Shown here piece by piece: positions 10,172 through 18,381 of a DNA stretch of 64,000 nt (position 1 is its first letter; the number at the start of each line of letters is the position of its first letter). A program made the translations under genes and the position numbers. The notes beneath the pieces were generated by a model. The model searched no databases, was not told the origin of the DNA, and was given only the letters and a program-made list of their open reading frames with translations. The stretch comes from an uncultured Sphingomonas sp. (GTDB taxonomy: Bacteria; Pseudomonadota; Alphaproteobacteria; Sphingomonadales; Sphingomonadaceae), in NCBI RefSeq assembly GCF_913777625.1, contig NZ_CAJYTI010000019.1, positions 1 to 64,000 on the forward strand, written 5' to 3'.

Positions 10172-10386
10172 CGGCGGGACCGCGGTGGCATCGGAAACGC
10201 GCGATCCTCGTGTACGCGCGTAGCGATCCGGCCGGTGTAGCGGATCTGGAGCGCGGCGCGATCGGAGCGGGCATGGCCCAGCCCTGCGCCTTGCGTCACC
10301 GTGTCGCCCACCGTCGGCAGCCTCTCTACGCGGAACGGCGTTCCGCCCGCCGGCAGGGGCAGGGGGGCGGGCGTCGCAGCGATGCG

Positions 10387-10986
10387 CTAGGCCTCGTCTA
10401 CCGTCGCCAACCGTACGGTCGCGCCGGCAAAGTCCTCGGCCAGCACTTGCGCGATCTGGCGTGCGATGCCGCGTGTGAGCGGTGGCGGTACGTCGACCGC
10501 GAAACCCCGCGCGACAAGGCCGTCGATCGCCCAGCGGACACAATAGTCGGCCGCAACGCCGATCACCGTAACCTGCGCGACCCCGGCGCTCGCCAGCCCG
10601 GCAAAGAACGCGTCGCGCGAGATTGCTGTGCCGCTTGCGATCGCCTCGATCACCACGTCCGGCTCGGCCCACATGTCGAACACGCCCTTCTCCAACCGGT
10701 AGGTCGGGATGCCCGCCGGGACGGCGTGCGCGTCGAGCACATTCTGCCACCCCGGCGTCCCGCGGATGCAGTGGATCGGGAACTGCTCGGCCTCCGCCGA
10801 TCCGATGTAGTGATCGGCGACATGGGTGTCGAAGGTGAACAGCACGCCCGCCGTTTCCGCCGGGTTCAGCGCCGCGAGCCACGCCCGCATCGGCGCGATC
10901 AGCGCTTCGGCGCCGTTCACCGCGAGCGCACCATCGGCGTGCATGAAGTCGGCCTGGGTATCCACCACCACGATGAGGCGCTGCAT
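10387..10986 (-). CDS. Nicotinamidase-like cysteine hydrolase (isochorismatase superfamily)
   Basis: This is a 199-residue single-domain hydrolase. The catalytic triad is visible as D9 (VVVDTQADF), K100 (YRLEKGVFD) and C149 (GVAADYCV). Metal ligands of nicotinamidase type are D53 and H55 (FDTH) and H72 (IHCIRGT). The HC-x-x-GT motif favours nicotinamidase (nicotinamide to nicotinate, NAD salvage) over isochorismatase. Sequence is complete, with length close to the usual 210 residues. It lies alone between a PepSY operon on the other strand and the remnant of an ABC exporter, and nothing around it adds to the functional call. The 215 bp between it and the PepSY gene contain no recognisable feature. 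Confidence 0.85.
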   Translation of the reverse strand: MQRLIVVVDTQADFMHADGALAVNGAEALIAPMRAWLAALNPAETAGVLFTFDTHVADHYIGSAEAEQFPIHCIRGTPGWQNVLDAHAVPAGIPTYRLEKGVFDMWAEPDVVIEAIASGTAISRDAFFAGLASAGVAQVTVIGVAADYCVRWAIDGLVARGFAVDVPPPLTRGIARQIAQVLAEDFAGATVRLATVDEA

Positions 10987-11032
10987 CTTCGCTTTTCTTT
11001 CCCGTTCGAGGTTCGCCGCGCGCGCGACAGGC

Positions 11033-11349
11033 TCAGGCGTCGGCGCGCCGCATCAGCGCGGCAATCTGCCCCAGGCTCCGCTTGCCGCTGCCGGCAAGCT
11101 GGCTGGCGCGGAACACGCGACCCAGCAGCCAGACTTCGAGGGCGATGAATGCCGCCAGCGTGACGCCCGAGCCCAGCATCTCCCAGGTCGGGATCCCGCC
11201 GCCGAGTCATGCCAGCACCGCGTCTTGCCCGCCCCGTTGCCGCCGAGAAACCCGAAGACCTCCCCGGGCGCGACCGAAAAACTCAGATCCTCCACCGCGG
11301 TGAAGTCACCGAAGCGTTTGACCACGTTCTGCAGACGCAACGCATCCAT
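11033..11349 (-). pseudogene. ABC exporter remnant: ATPase start joined to permease end
   Basis: Reading from 11349 on the minus strand, the first 43 residues are a normal ABC-2 type ATPase start, ending exactly at the Walker A motif (GFLGGNGAGKT). A GAGAGGG ribosome site is still present upstream. From about 11206 the sequence in a different frame encodes the last membrane helix and tail of an ABC permease (from GGGIPTWEMLGSG to AALMRRADA, stop at 11033-11035). About 500 bp or more of ATPase and most of a permease are missing between them. The simplest reading is one out-of-frame deletion in a two-gene NatA/NatB-like exporter. It cannot make a working transporter. Confidence 0.85.
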
Positions 11350-11511
11350 TGCGGACCCTCTCGACCCCCGGGGAGATCTAGCGGGTGTGTCGATCGACTA
11401 CAACAGCTGAAGGGTTGCGCGCACGACGTTTGCGGCCGCGACTGCGCAGGAAGCGCACGGCGGCGGGCGCAGGTAGCAGACCGACCTGTGGGACCGGATG
11501 CCGATGCGACG

Positions 11512-12672
11512 TCAGATCGCGACTTCGATGATGCGGCAGACGCGTTCGACATCCGTATCCGTCATGTCGACGAAATAGGGGAGGCCCAAGGTCTCCTGCG
11601 CCAGCATTTCGGTCACCGGCAACGGCAGGCGCGGCAGCCCGGCGAACGCCGTCTGGGCATGGACCCCGGTGCCCCACCAGGCACGGCTGCTGATCCCCAC
11701 CGTCTCGAGCCGCGACATGATCCGCTTCTGGTCCGCTCCGAAGAACCGGGCGACGCAGACGCTTCCGCACCATTCGCTCCCGAAACCGGCCTGGAACCCC
11801 ACGCGCTGCTGGCGGCCCAGGCGATCGCGATACGCCGCTGCGACCGCCCGGAAGCCGGCGATGTCGCGCGCATAGGCGTCCATCGACGCCAGGCCCACGG
11901 CGGCGTGATATTCGCTCATCTTGGCGTTGGCCCCAACCGTCTGGGCGTCGCGCGAACCGTAGAAGCCGAAGTTGCTGCGCTGCTTGATGCGGACGATGAC
12001 TTCCGGCCGCCGGGAGACGACATAGCCGCCTTCGCCTGCACCGAGGATCTTGGTCGCGTGCAGGCTGACGACGGCCAGGGAGGTGCCGGCGCACACCGTA
12101 TCGTGGCCGGCGGCGGCATCGATGACGACGGGCACGCCGGTCTGCTCGGTGAATCGGTCCCAGGCGTCGGTGTCCATCGGCGCGCCGAACGGCGCAACCG
12201 GCATCACTGCGGCAACCGGACCATCGATGCGGGTGAGGGCGTCGCGAGCGATGTCGGGCGTAAGCGCCCAGGATCCCTCGTCGACATCGACCAGGAACGG
12301 CGTGAGGCCGGCGGCGGTGACCGCATGCGCCGTGGCGACGAAGGTCCAGGACGGGATGAGGCAATAGCCCGTGGGCACCTCAACGACGGACTGCAAGGCA
12401 AGCGTCAGTCCGGCGGTGCCGTTGGCGACCGTCACCACACAGTCCGGATCGACGCCCAGCCGATGCGCCAGCCGCGCCTCCAGTTCGGTGACGAGCGGAC
12501 CGAAGTTCGAATAGGCCCGGCGGTCGTCGATGCGCTGCAGATAGGGCAGCAGGGCATCGGTGCGCGGCATTCGGGGACGGGAGACCGGAATCGCGTCGCT
12601 GGTGACCGAGGCGAGAAAGGGGCCGCCGCCGATCGGGCTGCGTTGTACCGCTGCATTCGTCTGGATTGGCAT
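11512..12672 (-). CDS. DegT/DnrJ/EryC1/StrS-type PLP aminotransferase
   Basis: This 386-residue enzyme belongs to the sugar aminotransferase family that converts keto-sugar nucleotides to amino sugars. The PLP lysine is K208 in SLHATKILGAGEGG, the phosphate-binding turn is VANGTAGLTLAL, and the cofactor-ring aspartate is in VVIDAAAGHD. I chose the ATG at 12672 because GAAAGG lies at the right distance; another in-frame ATG is 27 bp upstream. It is separated by 201 bp from the desaturase gene, with a TATAAA-like hexamer at 12706-12711 that could give it its own promoter. The gene lies at the end of a run of tailoring enzymes, consistent with making an amino sugar or amino-acid-derived unit; the true substrate is unknown. 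Confidence 0.88.
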   Translation of the reverse strand: MPIQTNAAVQRSPIGGGPFLASVTSDAIPVSRPRMPRTDALLPYLQRIDDRRAYSNFGPLVTELEARLAHRLGVDPDCVVTVANGTAGLTLALQSVVEVPTGYCLIPSWTFVATAHAVTAAGLTPFLVDVDEGSWALTPDIARDALTRIDGPVAAVMPVAPFGAPMDTDAWDRFTEQTGVPVVIDAAAGHDTVCAGTSLAVVSLHATKILGAGEGGYVVSRRPEVIVRIKQRSNFGFYGSRDAQTVGANAKMSEYHAAVGLASMDAYARDIAGFRAVAAAYRDRLGRQQRVGFQAGFGSEWCGSVCVARFFGADQKRIMSRLETVGISSRAWWGTGVHAQTAFAGLPRLPLPVTEMLAQETLGLPYFVDMTDTDVERVCRIIEVAI

Positions 12673-12873
12673 CGGGCTGCCTTTCGATGGGGTAGGCATC
12701 TAGACTTTATAGGTCGTTGACCCTGTCCCGAAAAATGCACCGCAGGATAACGACCGATATCGGACACGATCGGATGGGTCGATCGGTGCGGGCGCACGAC
12801 GGATCCGAAGGTTCGGGGATCGGCACGCGGCCTCGGAGCGCTCCGCAGGTCCCACACTAGTGTCCAGAACGAG

Positions 12874-13875
12874 TCAGAGCCGGCGTCCGAAGGGCATCTT
12901 TTGCACCGGCCCGCCGGTGAAGAATCCCTCGCGCGCCAGCAGCTTCAGCCCGCTCCAATAGCCGTGCTCGATATGGCGATGCCCACCCTGGCGCCGGAAG
13001 ATCGCGTGGACTTCCCGCAGGTTGTAATGCGGGATCGCCGGGAATTGATGGTGCTCCAGATGGTATTGCATGTCCGCGTAGAAGAAGCCGGTGATCGGAT
13101 CCAGAACCACGGTGCGGGTCGAGGCGTCGAAGCTTCCACGCCCCGCGTCCGGCGACAGGTTGAAGTGCTGGAGGGCGGCCAGCGTCCGGTTCGGAAAGGT
13201 CAGGCAGAACGGCGCCAGGCAGAGGGCGAGCGCGAGATAGGGCGAACCCCATGCGAGGCATGTCGCAAGGATCAGCGCCTGACCCGCAAGCACCGCGCGC
13301 GCACCGTTGCGCAGCTGGATCGCCTCGCGCGACCCTGGTGCGAACACGCGCGCGAAACGGCCGGCGGGGATCGTTCCTGCAGCGTTCAACGCGAGGACGC
13401 GAAGCCGCCGCCAGATTGCGGGGATGTCGATGGTCAGCAGCGCCAGCGTGCCCAGCCAGGTGAGGCGCTCCTGCGGCGAGGCCTCGAGGTCCTTTTCCCC
13501 GAGCGGGGTTCGGTGATGCTGCGGGTGCGTTACCTCGAAATAGCCATAGTTGCTCCAGGTCAGGATCGAGAACAGCCGGAACAGCAGCACGTTGGGCCAG
13601 CGCCGGGTGAAGACGGTGCGGTGGAAAAGTTCGTGGCCGATGCCTGCCCAGCCGAGGAACGACCAGGTCAGGAAATGCGGGATCAGCACCAGCAACGAAG
13701 CCAGGAGATGGCCCCGCGTGAACAGCAGCGTGCCCACCGCGAGCAACGACCCGTGGAACGCGATGCGGATCGCGATCAACAGCGCGGCGAGGCTATCCCG
13801 CTTGGTGGTCAAGCGGCGATACTCCTCTCTATCTAGAAGCCTGAGCCCGAGGTTCGCGCCATCGATGGTCGTCAT
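12874..13875 (-). CDS. Membrane fatty acid desaturase family protein
   Basis: This 333-residue protein has the three histidine boxes of membrane di-iron desaturases: H81-x3-H85 (GHELFH), H117-x2-HH (THPQHH) and H272-x2-HH (YHLEHHQFP). Hydrophobic helices lie near residues 28-52, 55-75, 140-155 and 195-228. The family inserts double bonds or hydroxyls into acyl chains or related lipids. It starts within the stop codon of the upstream methyltransferase (ATGA), so it is co-translated with a small-molecule tailoring set rather than with lipid genes. This suggests that a lipid part of a conjugate is its substrate, which is inference. It could also act on carotenoids. Confidence 0.88.
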   Translation of the reverse strand: MTTIDGANLGLRLLDREEYRRLTTKRDSLAALLIAIRIAFHGSLLAVGTLLFTRGHLLASLLVLIPHFLTWSFLGWAGIGHELFHRTVFTRRWPNVLLFRLFSILTWSNYGYFEVTHPQHHRTPLGEKDLEASPQERLTWLGTLALLTIDIPAIWRRLRVLALNAAGTIPAGRFARVFAPGSREAIQLRNGARAVLAGQALILATCLAWGSPYLALALCLAPFCLTFPNRTLAALQHFNLSPDAGRGSFDASTRTVVLDPITGFFYADMQYHLEHHQFPAIPHYNLREVHAIFRRQGGHRHIEHGYWSGLKLLAREGFFTGGPVQKMPFGRRL

Positions 13876-14732
13876 CAGGCAGCTTCTCCGGCGCTGCTTT
13901 CGACGCCGATGCGCAGAAATTCGCGGCCGATGTCGCCGACGAGCAGCATCGCCATCATCGTGTGCTGGATGTGGAGAACCGGCTCGGCCGCGGCGAGCGC
14001 GTTGACGAAGGTCGTCACGTCGCCGTGGATCGCCGAGTTGAAGTCGTGCCAGACGATCACCCCGCTGTCGCCGAGCATCGTGCGGGCATTGGCGGTGTCG
14101 ATCGCGACGGTGCCGATGTCATGCCCGCCATCGACGAACACGAGGTCGACGGTGCCGACCAGCCCGTGCGCTGCGGGGTCGAACTGGCGGCTGTCCTGCT
14201 TCAGCAGGGTCAGCCGCGCCGCGTCGGCATCGGCAAGGCCGCCGAGGTAGCGCGGGGTGCCTGCGCGCTGCACGTCACGCAGATAGGCGTCGTTGATCGT
14301 GGCGTCGCGCCGCAGGTCGGCATCGGCATAGGAATCGAGCGCCTTCCCGCCGGCATGGCTTTCCCCCAGGTCGAGCGAGTAGATGGCGCATGCAGCGTCT
14401 GAGTTTTCGACGAGCAGCGCGGTGGAATAGCCGAGAAAGGTGCCGAACTCGAAGATCCTGGCGGGCTGGATCAGCTTGACGATCGAGACGAGCGCCGTCG
14501 CCTCCAGCAGCGTCACGCTGCCGATCCCGCTGGAGGGCACGTTGATCTTCATCGGCACGGGGCCGGCATTGCCCGCCTCGATCTTCTGGAAAAGCACCTT
14601 CGGCTTGATCGTGATGATGCCGGCCGCCTGGTTCTCGTAATATTGGCGCAGCGCGACGGGATCGCTGATCGGCAGAAGGTCGGCGGCAGCTTGCTGAACG
14701 GTCATGGGCGAAATCCGATGTTGCGTCGACAT
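13875..14732 (-). CDS. Class I SAM-dependent methyltransferase
   Basis: This 285-residue protein has the Rossmann methyltransferase core. Motif I is IFEFGTFLGYSTALLVENS and the later acidic motif is VDLVFVDGGHDIGTVAIDT, with VIVWHDFNS after it, as in the Methyltransf_24 group that methylates sugars and natural products. The start is uncertain: neither the ATG at 14732 nor the one 27 bp downstream has a strong ribosome site. The gene follows the FkbM gene by 28 bp and overlaps the desaturase gene by three bases, within one operon. The acceptor is unknown. Confidence 0.85.
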   Translation of the reverse strand: MSTQHRISPMTVQQAAADLLPISDPVALRQYYENQAAGIITIKPKVLFQKIEAGNAGPVPMKINVPSSGIGSVTLLEATALVSIVKLIQPARIFEFGTFLGYSTALLVENSDAACAIYSLDLGESHAGGKALDSYADADLRRDATINDAYLRDVQRAGTPRYLGGLADADAARLTLLKQDSRQFDPAAHGLVGTVDLVFVDGGHDIGTVAIDTANARTMLGDSGVIVWHDFNSAIHGDVTTFVNALAAAEPVLHIQHTMMAMLLVGDIGREFLRIGVESSAGEAA

Positions 14733-14760
14733 GCGATGTGTTGATGGGCGCGGGGCGGGG

Positions 14761-15855
14761 CTAGACGAAGAACATCACCGTCTCGGACCAGCCCTGGGTG
14801 TAGTGTCGGAGGAAAATCCGGTAGTCCGGATGCAGCGCGCGCACCTGTCGCCAGACGTCGCGAAAGTCGCTCGCGCGGTGATACACGGCGATCGCCAGCT
14901 TGGGCCGGTCTCGGCGGATATGCTGCGCGCTTCCGGCCAGCGCCTTCAGCTCCCAGCCTTCGAGATCCATCTTGATGACGCTGACCGGGCCGGGGATCGC
15001 ACGATCGAGCGTGGTCATCGCGACCACATCGCCGCCGCCGCTGGTGACGGCGGACGAGGATCCCGCGTCCGCGTCGAAGCGGATCTGCCCCACCCCATCG
15101 GACAGCGCCTGGGAATGGAACAGGATGTCGCGGTGCCCCGCCAGCCGAGCTTCGGCGGCGCGGAGGTTGCGGGCCGAGGGTTCGAACAGGTGGACCTGGC
15201 GATAATCGGGGCAGCGGCGGCAGAATTCCTCGGTTGTGTCGCCATCGAAGCCGCCGGCGTCGACGAACACTTCCGATCGCAGATCGAGAAAGGGCTCGAA
15301 ATATTGCTCGTCGGTGCGCACGGTATACGCGCGCATGAACGCCGTGTTCGCGGTCAGTCGGTAGCGCAGGACATCGAGCAGCGTCTGACGCGAGCTGTCG
15401 TCCGCCAGCGTGTCGAACAGCTCGGCCCATTCGGGCGCGAAGCGCTGCCAGTCCTCACGCTGCTCGCGCACCATCGCGGCGTGCGGGATCGCGCCCTCCG
15501 AAGCTGCTGCCAGGTCCGCGATCGAGAGGACCGAACGGATGCCGGTCTCGGCAAGGCGCTGCTCGACGGCGACCGGACTGATCGACGTACTGCAGTTGAT
15601 GACCACGGCATCGGCGGGCAGCTGCGCCATGCCGACCGCCGCAAGCCCGTGCCACGAGGTGCCGGGCGGGGCAAAATCGTCGACGATCCCGTCCAGACGT
15701 ACCCGTCCGATCAGGCTCAACGTGTCGGTATTCCGCCCGACCGCGTAGCAGGGACGGTTCGATGCACCGGTCACAATCTCCCGTGCCAGCGGCTGGTTGG
15801 CCGCGGGGGCAGCGATCGCGGCATCCAGCGCCGAGGTGAAATCCTGCTTGCTCAT
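14761..15855 (-). CDS. FkbM-family methyltransferase with extra N-terminal domain
   Basis: This is a 364-residue protein. The C-terminal half, from about residue 190, is a FkbM O-methyltransferase: motif I is VFVDAGGFDGDTT, followed by VIKMDLEGWELKAL, LAIAVYH and the closing FLRHYTQGWSETVMFF. The first 120 residues form a separate alpha/beta domain that looks Rossmann-like (YAVGRNTDTLSLIG, then LDGIVDDF), reminiscent of the N-terminal domains of sugar-modifying enzymes; I am not sure of this match. The ATG at 15855 has GGGCGAG five bases upstream and is preferred over one 12 bp earlier. It lies 17 bp after the ATP-grasp gene in the same operon. The product is probably a methylated sugar or lipid. 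Confidence 0.85.
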   Translation of the reverse strand: MSKQDFTSALDAAIAAPAANQPLAREIVTGASNRPCYAVGRNTDTLSLIGRVRLDGIVDDFAPPGTSWHGLAAVGMAQLPADAVVINCSTSISPVAVEQRLAETGIRSVLSIADLAAASEGAIPHAAMVREQREDWQRFAPEWAELFDTLADDSSRQTLLDVLRYRLTANTAFMRAYTVRTDEQYFEPFLDLRSEVFVDAGGFDGDTTEEFCRRCPDYRQVHLFEPSARNLRAAEARLAGHRDILFHSQALSDGVGQIRFDADAGSSSAVTSGGGDVVAMTTLDRAIPGPVSVIKMDLEGWELKALAGSAQHIRRDRPKLAIAVYHRASDFRDVWRQVRALHPDYRIFLRHYTQGWSETVMFFV

Positions 15856-15872
15856 GATCTCGCCCATCGATG

Positions 15873-17021
15873 CTAGCCCAGTACCGAATATAGATCGCCG
15901 GCCAGGGTTGTGCGCATCAACGCCTGGAGATCCTCGGTATCCCGTGCCCGTGCGAACAGGATGCCGATGCGCCCGAACGGGCTTTCCGCGATGGTATCGC
16001 CGGCAAGTGCGAGCGAGACGAACCGCTCGATCTCGACGGGCTGATGGAATTGCAGCCCCTCGAACACTTGCGGCGCGCGCAGCGCGACCGTGTGCCGCAG
16101 GATCGGACGATAGCTTTGGGGGTGCCCCTCGAACGCTTCGCCTAGGAACGGGCGGGCATAGTTTTCGGCATAATTGAAGCCGGTCGAGCTCGCGATCAGC
16201 TGGCTGTACAGGTCGCCGGGGCAGCGGCGGGTGATCTCGATGATCCAGAACCGGTCGCCATCGGCGATGAACTGGGTATGGATCAGGCCGGTGGTCAGCT
16301 GCAGGTCCTGCGCGATCTGCGCGATCGAGGCGCGTAGCTTGTCCCCCAGCACAGGATCGAAGTGCTGAACGACATAGCTCGTGTCGACTGCGAACGGGTT
16401 GATCGAGCCGTGCTCCTCGACGAAGAAATCGACGAGGATGCCGTTCGCGCCGAGAAAGGCGGAGTGGCTGTATAGCTGCCCCTCGACGAATTCCTCGACG
16501 AGGCAGGCGCCGCTGCGCGAGAATGCCTTTGCCCGCTCGATCGCCGCAGCGAGATCCTCTGCCGACGGTGCTTTCAGGGTCGTCATGCCACGCCCGCTAA
16601 AGGCGTCCGCGGGCTTGACGATCACCGCACCGGCCGACCCCGCATCCGCCTCGGCGATCCGGCGAGGCGCGGGGATCCCGGCGGCTTCCGCGTATCGGCG
16701 GAAATCCTGCTTGTTGCCGAGGGTGCGGACCGTGTCGACCGGGTCGATGCCGGGGAAGGGGCGTGTGGCCGCGATCGCGGCACAAGTCTCGTAGGAGAGG
16801 TCGTTGCACCCGGGCAGCAGGAAGTCCGCACCCAGCCGCTCGACCAGCGCCGTCACTGCCGCGACGTCCGAATAATCGAGCTGGACATAGTTGGCGGCGG
16901 ACTTGGCGAGCGCATTGTCCGGCTTGTCTCCGACAACGTGCACGTCATGGCCGGCATCGACGAGATACCGGTAGATCGGCGCAGACGCGGCATTGGTGTC
17001 GAGGAGGACGGCAACGCCCAT
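15873..17021 (-). CDS. ATP-grasp ligase
   Basis: This 382-residue protein has the carboxylate-amine ligase layout: a pre-ATP-grasp Rossmann domain (1-95), then the ATP-grasp fold, with GAVIVKPADAFSGRGMTTL as the phosphate-binding lysine and glycine loop. Next come ACLVEEFVEGQLYSHS and, near the end of the domain, FWIIEITRRCPGDLYSQLI, which holds the magnesium ligands. Such enzymes activate a carboxylate with ATP and join it to an amine or thiol. Paired with an aminotransferase in the same operon, it could acylate the amino group that the aminotransferase installs; this is inference. The gene follows the oxidoreductase gene by 37 bp. Confidence 0.88.
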   Translation of the reverse strand: MGVAVLLDTNAASAPIYRYLVDAGHDVHVVGDKPDNALAKSAANYVQLDYSDVAAVTALVERLGADFLLPGCNDLSYETCAAIAATRPFPGIDPVDTVRTLGNKQDFRRYAEAAGIPAPRRIAEADAGSAGAVIVKPADAFSGRGMTTLKAPSAEDLAAAIERAKAFSRSGACLVEEFVEGQLYSHSAFLGANGILVDFFVEEHGSINPFAVDTSYVVQHFDPVLGDKLRASIAQIAQDLQLTTGLIHTQFIADGDRFWIIEITRRCPGDLYSQLIASSTGFNYAENYARPFLGEAFEGHPQSYRPILRHTVALRAPQVFEGLQFHQPVEIERFVSLALAGDTIAESPFGRIGILFARARDTEDLQALMRTTLAGDLYSVLG

Positions 17022-17058
17022 CAGACGGTCAGCCTTTCACGGATTGGTGCGGGGAGCA

Positions 17059-18114
17059 TCAGGCGTCCAGCCCCACCAGCGACCCTGTCTGGGACGAGCG
17101 GTGGATCGCCTCTGCCACCCGTACATTCTGGGCGCCGTCGAACGCGGGCACGATCGGATCCGCGACGCCCCGGATCACCTCCAGGAAATTCTCAAGCTGG
17201 CGTGCGAGCGGATCCTCGCGGGTGACCGGCACGACCTCTTCCACCATCGGCACGTGCCAGGAGGCGGATTGCGGCGTCGGGTGCGCCCGCAGCCGCATGG
17301 TGGGAAACTCGAGCGAGCCCAGCGTGCCGGTGACGCTGTAGCAGTCCGCATCGGGATAGCTGGGATAGACCGGATTCTCGCGCGACGTCTGCTCCCAGCT
17401 ATGCGCCGACGCGCCGGTGTCCGAGAGGAGGAAGGTGCCCAGCGCGCCGCTGCGGAACTGCAGGTTGATCGCCACGGTATCCTCGACCGCGAACCCGCGG
17501 ACCCGGTTGGACGCGATCGCCTGCACCGCGGCGATTTCCCCGCACAGCGTGCGCATGATGCCGATCTCGTGGATCAGGTTGATCAGGATCGGGCCGCCGC
17601 CGGGCTGGGTGCGCCAGGGACCCGCTTCGAAATAGTCCGCCGGCTTGTAGAAGATCGCGCTGCCCTGAATCGCGACCAGCCGACCGAGCCGGCCGCTGTC
17701 GATCACCGCCTTTGCGGTGGTGAGCAGCGGCGAATGGACGCGGTGGTGGCCGACCAGGACCTTCGCCCCGTGCCGCTCGGCGAGTTCCACCAGATGCGCG
17801 GCTTCGTCATGCTGCGGGGTGATCGGCTTTTCGATCAGCACCGGGATTTGGCGTTCAATGCACAGTTTCGCCTGTTCATAATGGAATTCGTTGGGCGAGG
17901 AGATGATCACGCCATCGGGCGCGCCCGCGGCGAGACACGCCGCCAGGTCGTCGAAAATCGGCGTATCCGGATGGCGCTCGCCGATGTCGCGGCTGGTGGC
18001 GCACCTGGGCGTGACGATCCCGGCCAGCGCGCAGTGCGGATGGTCCTGGATCATCTGGATGTGCTTCCGGCCCATCAGGCCCGGGCCGATCACGACGATG
18101 GCCGACTTCGTCAT
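17059..18114 (-). CDS. Gfo/Idh/MocA-family NAD(P)-dependent oxidoreductase
   Basis: This 351-residue enzyme has an N-terminal Rossmann fold (IVVIGPGLMGRKHIQMI) and the family signature VLIEKPITPQHDEA that holds the catalytic lysine. A C-terminal alpha/beta domain with GGGPILINLIHEIGIMRTL supplies the substrate-site histidine. These enzymes oxidise or reduce sugars, inositols and nucleotide sugars. The ATG at 18114 is preferred since the frame upstream lacks normal coding character and has no ribosome site. It is the first gene of the minus-strand tailoring operon, with a perfect TATAAT about 90 bp upstream. It may form the keto-sugar used by the DegT aminotransferase. Confidence 0.9.
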   Translation of the reverse strand: MTKSAIVVIGPGLMGRKHIQMIQDHPHCALAGIVTPRCATSRDIGERHPDTPIFDDLAACLAAGAPDGVIISSPNEFHYEQAKLCIERQIPVLIEKPITPQHDEAAHLVELAERHGAKVLVGHHRVHSPLLTTAKAVIDSGRLGRLVAIQGSAIFYKPADYFEAGPWRTQPGGGPILINLIHEIGIMRTLCGEIAAVQAIASNRVRGFAVEDTVAINLQFRSGALGTFLLSDTGASAHSWEQTSRENPVYPSYPDADCYSVTGTLGSLEFPTMRLRAHPTPQSASWHVPMVEEVVPVTREDPLARQLENFLEVIRGVADPIVPAFDGAQNVRVAEAIHRSSQTGSLVGLDA

Positions 18115-18202
18115 CGCGACGTCTCGCTCCTGTGACTCATCTCGTACATGCTCGCCGCGCACACCGACCCCGCGGGGACGCGCGCGCTGCACCTCAGCAA
18201 CC

Positions 18203-18345
18203 ATTATAGGAGATGCGCCAGAACGGGACACAAATCCGCTGCAGCGGGATGTGGCGGTCTCATGGCGAAACCGTCGGTAGATCGATCGCGGCAACGCGCG
18301 GTCCGGCGCCACCCGACGCCCAACGGGAGGCAAGGGCGCTATAAT
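18203..18345. promoter_or_regulatory. Candidate divergent promoters (two perfect -10 boxes)
   Basis: The 267 bp between the divergent oxidoreductase and methyltransferase genes contain a TATAAT at 18340-18345 facing right, and one at 18203-18208 facing left. Neither has a convincing TTGACA at 17 bp; the left-facing one has a TTTGTG-like box about 20 bp upstream. Perfect -10 hexamers are rare in DNA this GC-rich, and their facing directions match the two genes. Transcription from them would give leaders of roughly 80-90 nt to the left and 30 nt to the right. Confidence 0.4.
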
Positions 18346-18381
18346 GGGAGAGCCGCAGCGGCGGCGTTAAGGATGAAGTTG

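Noticed and set aside
10172..10386. Small gene between the PepSY and nicotinamidase-like genes
   Set aside because: Open frames here lack ribosome sites and coding character; nothing is supported.
12854..12863. Palindrome ACACTAGTGT as an operator or attachment site
   Set aside because: It is short, lies after the end of the desaturase gene, and no integrase or duplicated flank supports an attachment site.
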